64,000 nucleotides of DNA. It comes from Oscillospiraceae bacterium. GTDB taxonomy: Bacteria > Bacillota > Clostridia > Oscillospirales > Oscillospiraceae. The notes below the pieces were generated by a model. The model saw only the letters and a program-made list of their open reading frames with translations. It was not told the origin of the DNA and made no database searches. The stretch is taken from the NCBI GenBank assembly GCA_021769865.1, contig JAETSB010000006.1, positions 1-64,000 on the forward strand, written 5' to 3'. Positions within the stretch are counted from its first letter, which is position 1, and the number at the start of each line of letters is the position of its first letter. A program made the translations under genes and the position numbers. This document shows, one piece after another, positions 7,407 to 15,347 of this stretch.

Positions 7407-8771
7407 TTAACCGGCGGCGGCGGCGGCGGCGGCGTTGGCCGCGTAGGTGGCGACGGTCTCGGCGATGTCGGCGCCCTCGCCCACCTTCTGGAGCATGGTC
7501 CACCACTCGGTACGAGCGCCGGCCCAGCCCTTGGTGACCTGATAGTAATCGCCCAGGTACGGCATGAGAACCTGATACTCATTCATGATCTCGTTGTCGG
7601 CCCAGATGCCGGAGAGGTCGGTGCCCTCGGCGGCAGAGCGGGCGGCGAAGTAGTTGGCGGTCTTCACCGCGTCCACCGTGTGCTCGGAGTCGCACATCCA
7701 CTTGATGAAGGTCTTGGCGTCGTTGACTCTGGCCTCGTCGCCGTTGTCGAAGATGCCGAAGCCCCAGATGCCGCCCTGGAGAGCGGGAGAACCGCCCTGA
7801 GAGGGGAAGCCCATGAAGACGATCTCTTCACCGTTGGCGGTCTTGCCCGCGCCGGTGTCGGCCTGGTTGGGGTTCAGCTGCTGGGCGATGTTCCAGCAGA
7901 AGGCCATCTTCAGGATGCCCTGATAGAAGACCTTGATCTCGTCGCCGCCCTCGAGAGAGGCGTCGAAGGCGATGCCGGGCATGCTCTTGAGCTGCTCCAG
8001 AGCCTTGATGTTGGCGGGGTCGTCCCAGGTGTACTCGTCGTGGGAGGCGGTGGCGAAGGTGCCGCCGTACAGGTTGTTGACGAGGGCGCGGGTGCCCTGG
8101 TCGCCGCCCTGGCCCTTGCAGTAGACAGCGCCCACGGGGGCCTGGAAGTGGTCATACAGCGCCTCCACGGCGTTGATGAAATCGCTGGTGGTCCAGGTGT
8201 GGGTGTCCAGGTTCAGGAACTCGTCGGCCCCGGCCTCTTTGAAGGCGTCCAGGTTGATGGCCATGCAGTGGGCCGTGATGACCAGGGGATACTCATAGAC
8301 AGAGCCGTTGGGGTGGGTGCAGGCGGCCATGGCGGCGGCGTTGATCTCGCTCTTGTCCGTGTCGTCGAACATGTCGCTCAGGTCCACCAGGTAGCCCTTG
8401 TCGCCCCAGTTGGTGACCAGGCGCTCGGGGCCTTCCATAATCAGGTCGGGGGCGTTCTTGGCGGTGATGGCGGAGTTCACCTTGTCATCGCCGTCGGCAT
8501 AGGCTAAGTACTCCACCTTCACGGAGATGCCGGTGTCGGCCGTGAACGCGTCGGTGATGGCCTTTACCTTGTCCTCCTTGCCCCAGTCGCCGATGGGGTA
8601 GGTCCACAGGGTGATCTCGCCGCCGGCGGCGGGCTCCGCGGGAGCCTCGGGGGTCTGGGTGTCGCCCTGCTGCTGGTCGTCGGCAGGGGGCGTATCCTCG
8701 GCCTTCTGGCCGCAGGCGGCAAGACCCATGACCATGATCATGGCCAGCAGCAGCGCAAGCAGTTTCTTCAT
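7407..8771 (-). CDS. Sugar ABC transporter substrate-binding lipoprotein
   Basis: A 454-residue family-1 extracellular solute-binding protein. A lipoprotein signal ends in the lipobox G-L-A-A-C, followed by an acidic/Pro/Gln linker and the typical opening E-I-T-L-W-T-Y. Aromatic-rich stretches (T-W-T-T, W-A-G-A-R-T-E-W-W) may line the sugar site. The C-terminus ends in an alanine run. The ATG at 8771 lies seven bases after AGGAGG; a GTG directly upstream is less likely. First gene of the putative sialic-acid uptake unit, behind a fully consensus promoter. Confidence 0.92.
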   Translation of the reverse strand: MKKLLALLLAMIMVMGLAACGQKAEDTPPADDQQQGDTQTPEAPAEPAAGGEITLWTYPIGDWGKEDKVKAITDAFTADTGISVKVEYLAYADGDDKVNSAITAKNAPDLIMEGPERLVTNWGDKGYLVDLSDMFDDTDKSEINAAAMAACTHPNGSVYEYPLVITAHCMAINLDAFKEAGADEFLNLDTHTWTTSDFINAVEALYDHFQAPVGAVYCKGQGGDQGTRALVNNLYGGTFATASHDEYTWDDPANIKALEQLKSMPGIAFDASLEGGDEIKVFYQGILKMAFCWNIAQQLNPNQADTGAGKTANGEEIVFMGFPSQGGSPALQGGIWGFGIFDNGDEARVNDAKTFIKWMCDSEHTVDAVKTANYFAARSAAEGTDLSGIWADNEIMNEYQVLMPYLGDYYQVTKGWAGARTEWWTMLQKVGEGADIAETVATYAANAAAAAAAG

Positions 8772-8833
8772 CACAAATCCTCCTTTTAATCCTCACAAAA
8801 AATGAACCGGCCGGCCGCCGGCTCGCTGTATAA

Positions 8834-8862
8834 ATTATACAAGGATTCCCTTCTTTTGTCAA
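8834..8862 (-). promoter_or_regulatory. Consensus sigma-A promoter for the sialic-acid unit
   Basis: On the minus strand TTGACA (8862-8857), a 17-base spacer and TATAAT (8839-8834) match consensus exactly. So strong a promoter implies repression; candidate operators lie just upstream. Confidence 0.9.
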
Positions 8863-8919
8863 TTGAAATCGAAAGGATTTCTGTTGAATCCGCAGATTCG
8901 GCGGATGTTTCAAAAATAA

Positions 8920-8956
8920 TTTCGATTTTTGGTAAAATTACCACCAAAAATCGAAA
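8920..8956. promoter_or_regulatory. Inverted-repeat operator between divergent nan and esterase promoters
   Basis: TTTCGATTTTTGGT (8920-8933) pairs perfectly with 8943-8956 across a 9-base spacer. A second imperfect dyad (TTGAATCCGC ... GGCGGATGTTTCAA) lies at about 8884-8912. Both lie between the two divergent promoters, as expected for a repressor or activator such as an RpiR- or GntR-type sialic acid regulator; no such regulator gene is in the window. Confidence 0.65.
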
Positions 8957-8976
8957 TCTTCTCGCCCCGGTCCGTC

Positions 8977-9004
8977 TTGACAAACCGGAAAAACATGCTA
9001 CCTT
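8977..9004 (+). promoter_or_regulatory. Probable promoter of the SGNH esterase gene
   Basis: TTGACA (8977-8982), a 16-base spacer and a poor -10 (TACCTT, 8999-9004) preceded by TGC. The weak -10 may mean activation is needed. Confidence 0.55.
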
Positions 9005-9061
9005 ATAAAAGAACGGGTAAATTTCGGACCCGCTTACTGCGGACAGAAAGGAAGACGGACC

Positions 9062-9718
9062 ATGAAAAAGCACATCCTCTGCTTAGGCGATTCCAACACC
9101 CACGGCTACTGCGCCGATCCCGCCGACTGCGCCGACGCCGGCTCTCGTTTCAACGAGGACGAGCGCTGGACCTGCCTGCTGCAAAAGGCCCTGGGGCCGG
9201 AGGTTCTGGTGACGGAGGAGGGCCTCAGCGGGCGGACCACCGTCTTTCCGGACCCCCTTCACGAGACTATGGACGCCCTCACCGTCCTGTATGCGCTGCT
9301 GAAGAGCCATGAGGTGATCGACCTGCTCATCATCATGCTGGGGACCAACGACACCAAGGAGCGCCTGGGAGTCAACGCCTCCTGCATCGCCATCGGCATG
9401 GAGCGGCTGGTCCGCAAGGCCCAGAGCGTGGACTGCTGGGGGGACCACGCCCCCAACATTCTGATCGTCTGCCCGCCCCCCATCCGCCCGGAGATGGAGC
9501 TGGCGGAGTGCGGCCAGCCCATGGGAAGGGGCTGCCTGGAGAAATCCCGGGAGCTGCCCAAGTACTACGAGAAAACCGCAAAGCTGGTGGGCGCTCATTA
9601 TCTGGATGCAAAGAACTGCGAGTTCAACGCCGTGGACGGGATGCACCTGACCCGGAAGGGCCACGCCCAGCTGGCGGCGCTGCTGGCGGAGGCCGTGCCC
9701 GGCCTGCTGGAGAGCTAA
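9062..9718 (+). CDS. SGNH/GDSL hydrolase, candidate sialate O-acetylesterase
   Basis: A 218-residue cytoplasmic SGNH-fold esterase without a signal peptide. Block I is G-D-S-N with the catalytic serine at residue 11, block III is G-T-N-D and block V is D-G-M-H-L-T with the catalytic Asp and His. The family deacylates carbohydrates and other esters. Divergent pairing with the sialic-acid uptake/lyase unit suggests removal of O-acetyl groups from imported sialic acids; this is inference from context only. The site AGAAAGGAAGACGGACC precedes the ATG at 9062. Confidence 0.85.
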   Translation: MKKHILCLGDSNTHGYCADPADCADAGSRFNEDERWTCLLQKALGPEVLVTEEGLSGRTTVFPDPLHETMDALTVLYALLKSHEVIDLLIIMLGTNDTKERLGVNASCIAIGMERLVRKAQSVDCWGDHAPNILIVCPPPIRPEMELAECGQPMGRGCLEKSRELPKYYEKTAKLVGAHYLDAKNCEFNAVDGMHLTRKGHAQLAALLAEAVPGLLES

Positions 9719-9767
9719 GCCTCTCCCCCGGCGCTTCCGTTCCGCCAGCGGAGAGCCCGCAAATCAG

Positions 9768-9829
9768 ACGCCCCCGCCCGATCAATAAGCCTGACGCGGC
9801 TTCCTTCGATCGGGCGGGGGCGTTTCTTT
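9768..9829 (+). terminator. Terminator after the SGNH hydrolase gene
   Basis: A 16-bp stem (9768-9783 with 9808-9823) encloses a 24-base loop that itself contains AAGCC...GGCTT, and TTTCTTTC follows. It also separates the small minus-strand gene at 9863. Confidence 0.75.
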
Positions 9830-9862
9830 CAATCAGCCCTGCATGGATATCCCGGCGCTTCC

Positions 9863-10048
9863 TCAGGCGCGGCGGCGGGTCCCGCGGCAGAACATGCCGC
9901 TGCCGGCCGTGCTCCGGTTCTTTCGGGCGGTCTCCTGTCTGCGCAGGCGGCTGAATCCCTCCTCCACACCGGTTTGATTCATATTGGAAGCAAGCCTCAG
10001 GCTGCCGGAACAAACGGCGCCGGCTTCATCAAACATCTTCTGAAACAT
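9863..10048 (-). CDS. Small hypothetical protein, 61 residues
   Basis: I do not recognise this protein. It is short, basic toward the C-terminus (R-L-R-R-Q-E-T-A-R-K-N-R), and has two cysteines (C-S-G-S and M-F-C-R-G); no signal peptide or membrane segment is evident. Support for a real gene is an AGGAGG nine bases before the ATG, a good sigma-A promoter about 95 bases upstream (10142-10171) and a terminator region downstream. It is not obviously linked to the neighbouring sugar genes. Confidence 0.5.
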   Translation of the reverse strand: MFQKMFDEAGAVCSGSLRLASNMNQTGVEEGFSRLRRQETARKNRSTAGSGMFCRGTRRRA

Positions 10049-10141
10049 CAGTCATAACCTCCTGTTCCCCGGAAAGGCCGCGCCCTTCCGGTCTTCGTTG
10101 ATGGGACCTCCCCGGTTCCGTACTCCCCGGAGATTGGCCTT

Positions 10142-10171
10142 AGTATAGCCTCTTCCCCCAGTCCTTGGCAA
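10142..10171 (-). promoter_or_regulatory. Promoter of the 61-residue gene
   Basis: On the minus strand TTGCCA (10171-10166), an 18-base spacer and TATACT (10147-10142). Confidence 0.65.
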
Positions 10172-10460
10172 GATTCAAACTGGGCAAAGTTTCTGATCCC
10201 GCTTTCTGGAATTTGTGCTTTCTGCATAAAAATATCTATGATTTTCGTTATTATGACCAATTCCCGGTTTTGACGCTTCTCTTCTTGAAACAACATATCC
10301 ACGGTTTTCCCCAACATTTTTCCATCCCATGTTCTCTGCTCTCCTGCTAAAATCAGCTGTGGAAAAACGGGGTCCCCGGCGTTTCAGGCTAATCCACGGC
10401 GTCACCAAATGGAAACCGCCATTCTCCCCATATTCAATTACCGATAAAGGAGGCGGCCCC
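10172..10460. other. AT-rich regulatory region upstream of the alpha-galactosidase
   Basis: About 290 bases without a gene. It is more AT-rich than its surroundings and holds TTGACG at 10270 without a good -10 at standard distance, which fits a promoter needing an AraC-type activator. I see no clear direct repeat that I can assign to the AraC protein encoded at 12777. Confidence 0.5.
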
Positions 10461-12677
10461 ATGAGCGTCGTCTACCACGAGAGCACACAGACGTTTCACC
10501 TGACCAACGGCCTGATCAGCTATATCATGAAGGTGCTTCCCAACGGGGCCCTAGGAAATCTCTACTTCGGCAGGGCCATCCGGGACCGGGAGAGCTTCGA
10601 CCACCTGCTGGAGCTGCGGCACCGGCCCATGACCTCCTGCGTCTTTGAGGACGATCCGCTCTTCTCCCTGGAGCATGTCCGGCAGGAGTACCCCTCCTAC
10701 GGCTCCACCGATTACCGCCATCCCGCCGTGCAGATCCTCCAGCCCGACGGCAGCCGGATCACGGACTTCGTAGTCCGCTCCCACAGCATCACCCCCGGCA
10801 AGCCCCCTCTGGAGGGCCTGCCCGCCACCTACTGCGAGGCGGACAGCGAGGCGGAGACCCTCACCGTCCACCTGCGGGACGAGCTGCTGGGTGTCTCCCT
10901 GGACCTGAATTACACCCTCTTCGCGGACCGGCCGGTCCTGGCCCGCTCCGCCCGGATCGTCAACGGGGGAACGCTGGACCTCCATCTGACCCACGCCATG
11001 AGCCTCTGCCTGGACCTGCCCGACAGCGACTATGAGTTCGTCCACTTCTCCGGGGCCTGGGCCCGGGAGCGCTGGATGAAGGTCCGCCGCCTGGAGCAGG
11101 GCATCCAGTCCGTGGAGTCCGCCCGGGGCCACTCCTCCCACAACCACAATCCCTTCCTTATGCTCCGCCGCCCCGGCACGGACGAGGACCGGGGCGAGGT
11201 CATCGGCCTCTCCCTTATCTACTCCGGCAACTTCCTGGCCCAGGCGGAGGTGGACACCTGGGACACCACCCGGGTCACTCTGGGGATCAATCCCTTCGGC
11301 TTCGACTGGAAGCTGGCCCCCGGCGAGGCCTTCCAGACTCCCGAGGCCGTCATGGTCTACTCCTGCGACGGTTGCAACGCCATGAGCCGGGCCTTCCACC
11401 AGCTCTACCGCAGCCGCCTGGCCCGGGGCCAGTGGCGGGACAAGCCCCGGCCCATCCTCATCAACAACTGGGAGGCCACCTACTTCGGCTTCACCCAGGA
11501 CAAACTGCTGGCCATCGCCGAGGCCGCCCGGGCGGACGGCGCAGAGCTCTTCGTCCTGGACGACGGCTGGTTCGGCGCCCGGCGTAACGACTTCGCCGGC
11601 CTGGGGGACTGGACCCCCAACCGGGACTGCCTGCCGGACGGCCTGGCCGGCCTGGCCCGGCGCATCAACGATCTGGGCTTGCAGTTCGGCCTCTGGTTCG
11701 AGCCGGAGATGGTCAACAAGGATTCCGACCTCTACCGGGCCCACCCGGACTGGATTATCCACGTCCCGGGCCGCCGGGAGTCCCAGGGCCGGAACCAGTA
11801 CGTGCTGGACTTCTCCCAGCCGGAGGTGGTGGACTGTATCTATGACCAAATGGCAAAGCTCCTCAGCGAGGCCAACATCTCCTATGTCAAGTGGGACATG
11901 AACCGCAGCATCACCGAGCCCTTCTCCGAGGCCCTGCCGGCGGACCGGCAGGGAGAGCTGTTCCACCGCTATATCCTGGGGGTCTACCGCCTTTACGAAC
12001 GGCTGACCGGCAATTTCCCCCACGTGCTCTTCGAGTCCTGCGCCTCCGGCGGCGGGCGGTTCGACCCTGGCATGCTGTACTACGCCCCCCAGGGCTGGGT
12101 CTCCGACGACTCCGACGCCGTGGAGCGGCTGAAGATCCAGTATGGCACCTCCTTCTGCTATCCCATCAGCTCCATTGGGGCCCATGTGTCCGCCGTGCCC
12201 AACCACCAGGTGAAGCGCATCACCCCCCTGTCCACCCGGGCCAATGTGGCGTACTTCGGCACCTTCGGCTATGAGCTGGACCTGACGAAGCTCACCCCCC
12301 AGGAGCGGGAGCAGGTCCGGGAACAGATCGCCTTCATGAAGCGGTACCGGGAAGTCCTCCAGTTCGGCGACTTCTACCGCCTTCGCTCTCCCTACGAGGG
12401 GAATTTCACCGCCTGGATGACGGTGAGCCCGGACAAAAAGACCGCTCTGGTGGGCTGGTACCGCCTTCTCAGCGAGACCAACGGCCCCTGCCGCCGGGTG
12501 AGGCTCCGGGGACTGGACCCTGATCAAAGCTACACCGTGGACGGCGGCGAGGCCCGCTACGGCGACGAGCTGATGACGGTGGGCCTCGTGACCTCCGACA
12601 GCGGCGCGGGCGACTGCCAGCCCGGCGAGCGGCCCATCTGTGACTTCGACTCTTATATTTTCGTACTGCAAGCCTGA
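10461..12677 (+). CDS. Alpha-galactosidase, glycoside hydrolase family 36
   Basis: A 738-residue enzyme, the usual length of bacterial GH36 alpha-galactosidases, which release terminal alpha-galactose from raffinose-type sugars or glycans. No signal peptide, so it is cytoplasmic. N-terminal beta-sandwich domain, then a TIM barrel with W-E-A-T-Y-F-G-F, D-D-G-W-F-G-A-R, and the nucleophile in Y-V-K-W-D-M-N-R (D479); the acid/base aspartate sits in S-D-D-S-D-A (about D549); C-A-S-G-G-G-R-F-D lies between. The start at 10461 follows AAAGGAGG. No transporter for alpha-galactosides adjoins it. Regulation is probably by the AraC protein encoded convergently downstream. Confidence 0.95.
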   Translation: MSVVYHESTQTFHLTNGLISYIMKVLPNGALGNLYFGRAIRDRESFDHLLELRHRPMTSCVFEDDPLFSLEHVRQEYPSYGSTDYRHPAVQILQPDGSRITDFVVRSHSITPGKPPLEGLPATYCEADSEAETLTVHLRDELLGVSLDLNYTLFADRPVLARSARIVNGGTLDLHLTHAMSLCLDLPDSDYEFVHFSGAWARERWMKVRRLEQGIQSVESARGHSSHNHNPFLMLRRPGTDEDRGEVIGLSLIYSGNFLAQAEVDTWDTTRVTLGINPFGFDWKLAPGEAFQTPEAVMVYSCDGCNAMSRAFHQLYRSRLARGQWRDKPRPILINNWEATYFGFTQDKLLAIAEAARADGAELFVLDDGWFGARRNDFAGLGDWTPNRDCLPDGLAGLARRINDLGLQFGLWFEPEMVNKDSDLYRAHPDWIIHVPGRRESQGRNQYVLDFSQPEVVDCIYDQMAKLLSEANISYVKWDMNRSITEPFSEALPADRQGELFHRYILGVYRLYERLTGNFPHVLFESCASGGGRFDPGMLYYAPQGWVSDDSDAVERLKIQYGTSFCYPISSIGAHVSAVPNHQVKRITPLSTRANVAYFGTFGYELDLTKLTPQEREQVREQIAFMKRYREVLQFGDFYRLRSPYEGNFTAWMTVSPDKKTALVGWYRLLSETNGPCRRVRLRGLDPDQSYTVDGGEARYGDELMTVGLVTSDSGAGDCQPGERPICDFDSYIFVLQA

Positions 12678-12729
12678 CCACCCCTTTTGGAGGCCCTTTG
12701 AAAACACGGTCCTCCGTCCCCCTATAGAA

Positions 12730-12765
12730 CCGAGCCGGGCCGCCCTTTCGGGCGGCCCGGCTCGG
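12730..12765. terminator. Terminator between alpha-galactosidase and AraC genes
   Basis: A perfect 16-bp GC stem with a TTTC loop lies between the convergent gene ends. The plus-strand tail is TCTTGTGATTTTT, a modest T-run. Confidence 0.8.
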
Positions 12766-12776
12766 TCTTGTGATTT

Positions 12777-13673
12777 TTAGGGAGCGGCCTCCTCCGGCGG
12801 CTTTACCAAGCGGTCCAGGCTGCGCCGGGCCTGCTCCCGGTCCCACTTCCGGTACTTCACCGGCGTGACGCCGAACTGCCGCTTAAAGGCTTTGGAGAAG
12901 ACCTGGGGGTCCTGGTAGCCGCAGCTCAGGGCGATGTTGGCCACGGAGGCGTCGGTCAGTGTCAGCTGCTCCTTGGCCCGGGTCAGACGAAACCGGGTCA
13001 GGCACTCCTGGGGGGAGACCCCCAGCACCCGCCGGAACAGGGTGAAGAGATAGCTCCGGTTCAGCGCCACATAGCCCGCGATGTCTGCCACCGTGATGCC
13101 GTTGGCGTAGTTGTTCCGAATGTACTCCATGGCCTGGTGGATATACAGGTTTTCCCGCTCCCGCCTGGTCATGCGCCGCTCCGGCTCCCAGGCGATGCCC
13201 TTGGCCAGGCGGGCAAAAAACCGGCACAGCAGGGACTGGAGCATAAAATCCGCCTCGGCGTCGGACCGGTTATAGGCCAGCATGGCCTCCACCAGCTTCA
13301 AAAGCTCTCCGCCGTCCTCACAGCGGAAGGTCAGCCGGCCATCCCCCAGGCCCAGGCTCCGCAGGCAGCTTCCGCACTTCGCCCCGTCGAAGCCGATCCA
13401 AAGATAGGTCCAGGGGTCCTCCCCGTCGGCCTGGTAGAAGGTCTGCCGGTTGGGCTCGATGAGGAAGCCCTCCCCCTTGCGGAGCAAGAACTCCTGATCC
13501 TCCACGCGGTAGATGCCGCTGCCGTCCAGGATATAGTGGAGGAGGTAGTTGGGGCGGACCGCCGGGCCGTAGCTGTGCAGGGGCTCGCAGCGAGCGCGGC
13601 CGCAATAGCATAGATAGAAATCGGAGAACTTCTGATACTGCTTTTGCAGGTGCAGGACGCAGCTTTCTTCCAT
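12777..13673 (-). CDS. AraC-family transcriptional regulator
   Basis: A 298-residue regulator. The N-terminal cupin-like ligand-binding domain includes R-P-N-Y-L-L-H-Y-I-L-D-G-S-G and L-R-K-G-E-G-F-L-I-E-P. The C-terminal double helix-turn-helix (about 185-285) shows I-T-V-A-D-I-A-G-Y-V-A-L-N-R-S-Y-L and I-A-L-S-C-G-Y-Q-D-P-Q-V-F-S-K-A-F. It resembles the MsmR/RafR group that controls alpha-galactoside use, and it adjoins the GH36 gene, so raffinose/melibiose-type sugar response is inferred. AGGAGGGAGCGCG precedes the ATG. Confidence 0.9.
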   Translation of the reverse strand: MEESCVLHLQKQYQKFSDFYLCYCGRARCEPLHSYGPAVRPNYLLHYILDGSGIYRVEDQEFLLRKGEGFLIEPNRQTFYQADGEDPWTYLWIGFDGAKCGSCLRSLGLGDGRLTFRCEDGGELLKLVEAMLAYNRSDAEADFMLQSLLCRFFARLAKGIAWEPERRMTRRERENLYIHQAMEYIRNNYANGITVADIAGYVALNRSYLFTLFRRVLGVSPQECLTRFRLTRAKEQLTLTDASVANIALSCGYQDPQVFSKAFKRQFGVTPVKYRKWDREQARRSLDRLVKPPEEAAP

Positions 13674-13717
13674 CGCGCTCCCTCCTGTCCGTTGACGCCG
13701 GAATGTCCGGGCGGCGG

Positions 13718-14128
13718 TTACCCGCCGCAGTGCCCGCCGCTCCCGGAGCAGCCGTGCTTATCCTCCCCACAATGGTCGTGCTCTCCATGGTGCTCATGGT
13801 GGCTGCACCGGACCTCGGCGCTGTAGTCCAGCGTCCCTGCCAGCAGGGCCCGGACCGCCTCGTCCGCCCCGCCGGTCACGCCGCCGTAGAGCCGGATTCC
13901 CGCCTGGGCCAAGGCCTCCTGGGCCCCTGCGCCGATGCCGCCGCAGATCAGCGTGTCCACCCCCAGGCCGGTCAGGAAGCCCGCCAGCGCGCCGTGGCCG
14001 CCGCCGGTGGGTTCTGCGGTCCGCTCCCCGGCAATCTGCCCGTTCTCCACGTCGTAAATCTTGAATTGACCGGTGTGGCCAAAGTGCTGGAACACCTGAC
14101 CGTTCTCATAGGGTACTGCGATTTTCAT
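13718..14128 (-). CDS. NifX/NifB-type (Fe-Mo cofactor) family protein with His/Cys tail
   Basis: A 136-residue protein of the dinitrogenase iron-molybdenum cofactor family: M-K-I-A-V-P at the start, F-Q-H-F-G-H, the G-G-G-H turn, and L-I-C-G-G-I-G-A-G-A-Q. These small proteins bind metal clusters; no nitrogenase genes are near. The last ~30 residues form an unusual tail with many His and Cys (C-S-H-H-E-H-H-G-E-H-D-H-C, then two more Cys), probably a metal-binding appendage. It has its own promoter and an AAAAGGAG site and is probably monocistronic. Confidence 0.85.
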   Translation of the reverse strand: MKIAVPYENGQVFQHFGHTGQFKIYDVENGQIAGERTAEPTGGGHGALAGFLTGLGVDTLICGGIGAGAQEALAQAGIRLYGGVTGGADEAVRALLAGTLDYSAEVRCSHHEHHGEHDHCGEDKHGCSGSGGHCGG

Positions 14129-14186
14129 GGTAAACGCTCCTTTTCCTCTTGTTCTTTCGGCCGGAGACCCGGCTTCGTTCCCCTTT

Positions 14187-14216
14187 AGGATATCCCATCA
14201 GAGGGGAAAAAGTCAA
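14187..14216 (-). promoter_or_regulatory. Promoter of the NifX-like gene
   Basis: On the minus strand TTGACT (14216-14211), an 18-base spacer and TATCCT (14192-14187). Confidence 0.6.
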
Positions 14217-14316
14217 GCCGTCACGAGATGGACAGCGCCGCCGCTCCGGAAAACTCATTGCCGCCCCAGGCAGTAAGACGGCGCGCCAAGCCCGGCCCCG
14301 CGTTCCCACTTTGCCG

Positions 14317-14345
14317 TTGCAATCAAATCAGGGATATGTTACCAT
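14317..14345 (+). promoter_or_regulatory. Candidate promoter of the nucleoside hydrolase operon
   Basis: TTGCAA (14317-14322), a 17-base spacer and TACCAT (14340-14345) preceded by TG. An alternative pair TTGCCG/TATGTT overlaps it. Confidence 0.5.
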
Positions 14346-14393
14346 GGTCGCGTCAAGACAGGAACGAAATCATTCGGAAAGGGAGAGGCCTCT

Positions 14394-15347
14394 ATGGCAA
14401 GACAGAAGATCATCTACGACTGCGACCCCGGACACGACGACGCCGTCGCCCTCATGCTGGCGGCGGGCAGCCCGGAGCTGGAACTCCTGGGCGTCACCAT
14501 TGTGGCCGGGAACCAGACTCTGGACAACACCGCCCGCAACGCCTGCCACGTGCTGCAATGGCTGGGCCGGGAGGATGTCCCGGTCTACGCGGGCTGCGGC
14601 CGGCCTATGGTCCGGGACCGGGTGACGGCGGGGGACATCCACGGCAAAACGGGCCTGGACGGTCCGGTCTTTCCGCCCCTGCGGAAAACGGTGGAGGGAG
14701 AACACGCGGTGAGCTGCCTTACCCGCACCCTGCTGGCCTCGGAGGGGGACGTCACCGTGGTCACCTCCGGCCCCATGACGAATTTGGCCATGGCCCTGCG
14801 GATGGAGCCCGGCATCGTGGAAAAAATCCAGCGGATCGTCCTGATGGGCGGCTCCTATACCAACGGTAACGTCACTCCGGCGGCGGAGTTCAACATCCTG
14901 GCCGACCCGGAGGCCGCCCACGTCTGCTTCACCTCCGGACGGCCCATTACCATGATCGGCCTGGACGTGACCCGGAAGGTCCTCTGCTATCCCGAGATCG
15001 TGGAGCGGATGGCGAAGGTCAACACCTGCGCCTCCCGGCTCTTCGTGGACCTGATGAAGCACTTCTGCAGGACCCAGAAGGAGGTCTTCGGCTGGGAGGG
15101 CGGGCCTCTTCACGACCCCGTCACCATCGCCTCCCTGCTGGACCCGGCGCTGGTGACCACCCAGCCCATGAACGTCCGCATCGACCTGAGCCACGGGGAC
15201 TCCTACGGCCGGACGAACTGCGACGCCTTCGGCTACCTGGGTCTCCCCGCCACGGCGGACGTGGCGGTGGACATCGACGTGGAGCGCTTCTGGGACCTCA
15301 TCGAGGCCGGGCTCCGCCGTTACGGCGGGACGGAGGCGGGCGCATGA
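14394..15347 (+). CDS. Inosine-uridine type nucleoside hydrolase
   Basis: A 317-residue member of the IUNH family that hydrolyses ribonucleosides to base and ribose. The Ca2+-binding signature D-C-D-P-G-H-D-D-A is at residues 9-17; the G-P-M-T-N-L-A motif, the L-M-G-G-S-Y strand and H-D-P-V-T near the C-terminus supply the other active-site residues. No signal peptide. The stop overlaps the start of the ribokinase gene by four bases, so freed ribose is phosphorylated by the partner. Substrate range (purine or pyrimidine) is not evident. Confidence 0.92.
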   Translation: MARQKIIYDCDPGHDDAVALMLAAGSPELELLGVTIVAGNQTLDNTARNACHVLQWLGREDVPVYAGCGRPMVRDRVTAGDIHGKTGLDGPVFPPLRKTVEGEHAVSCLTRTLLASEGDVTVVTSGPMTNLAMALRMEPGIVEKIQRIVLMGGSYTNGNVTPAAEFNILADPEAAHVCFTSGRPITMIGLDVTRKVLCYPEIVERMAKVNTCASRLFVDLMKHFCRTQKEVFGWEGGPLHDPVTIASLLDPALVTTQPMNVRIDLSHGDSYGRTNCDAFGYLGLPATADVAVDIDVERFWDLIEAGLRRYGGTEAGA

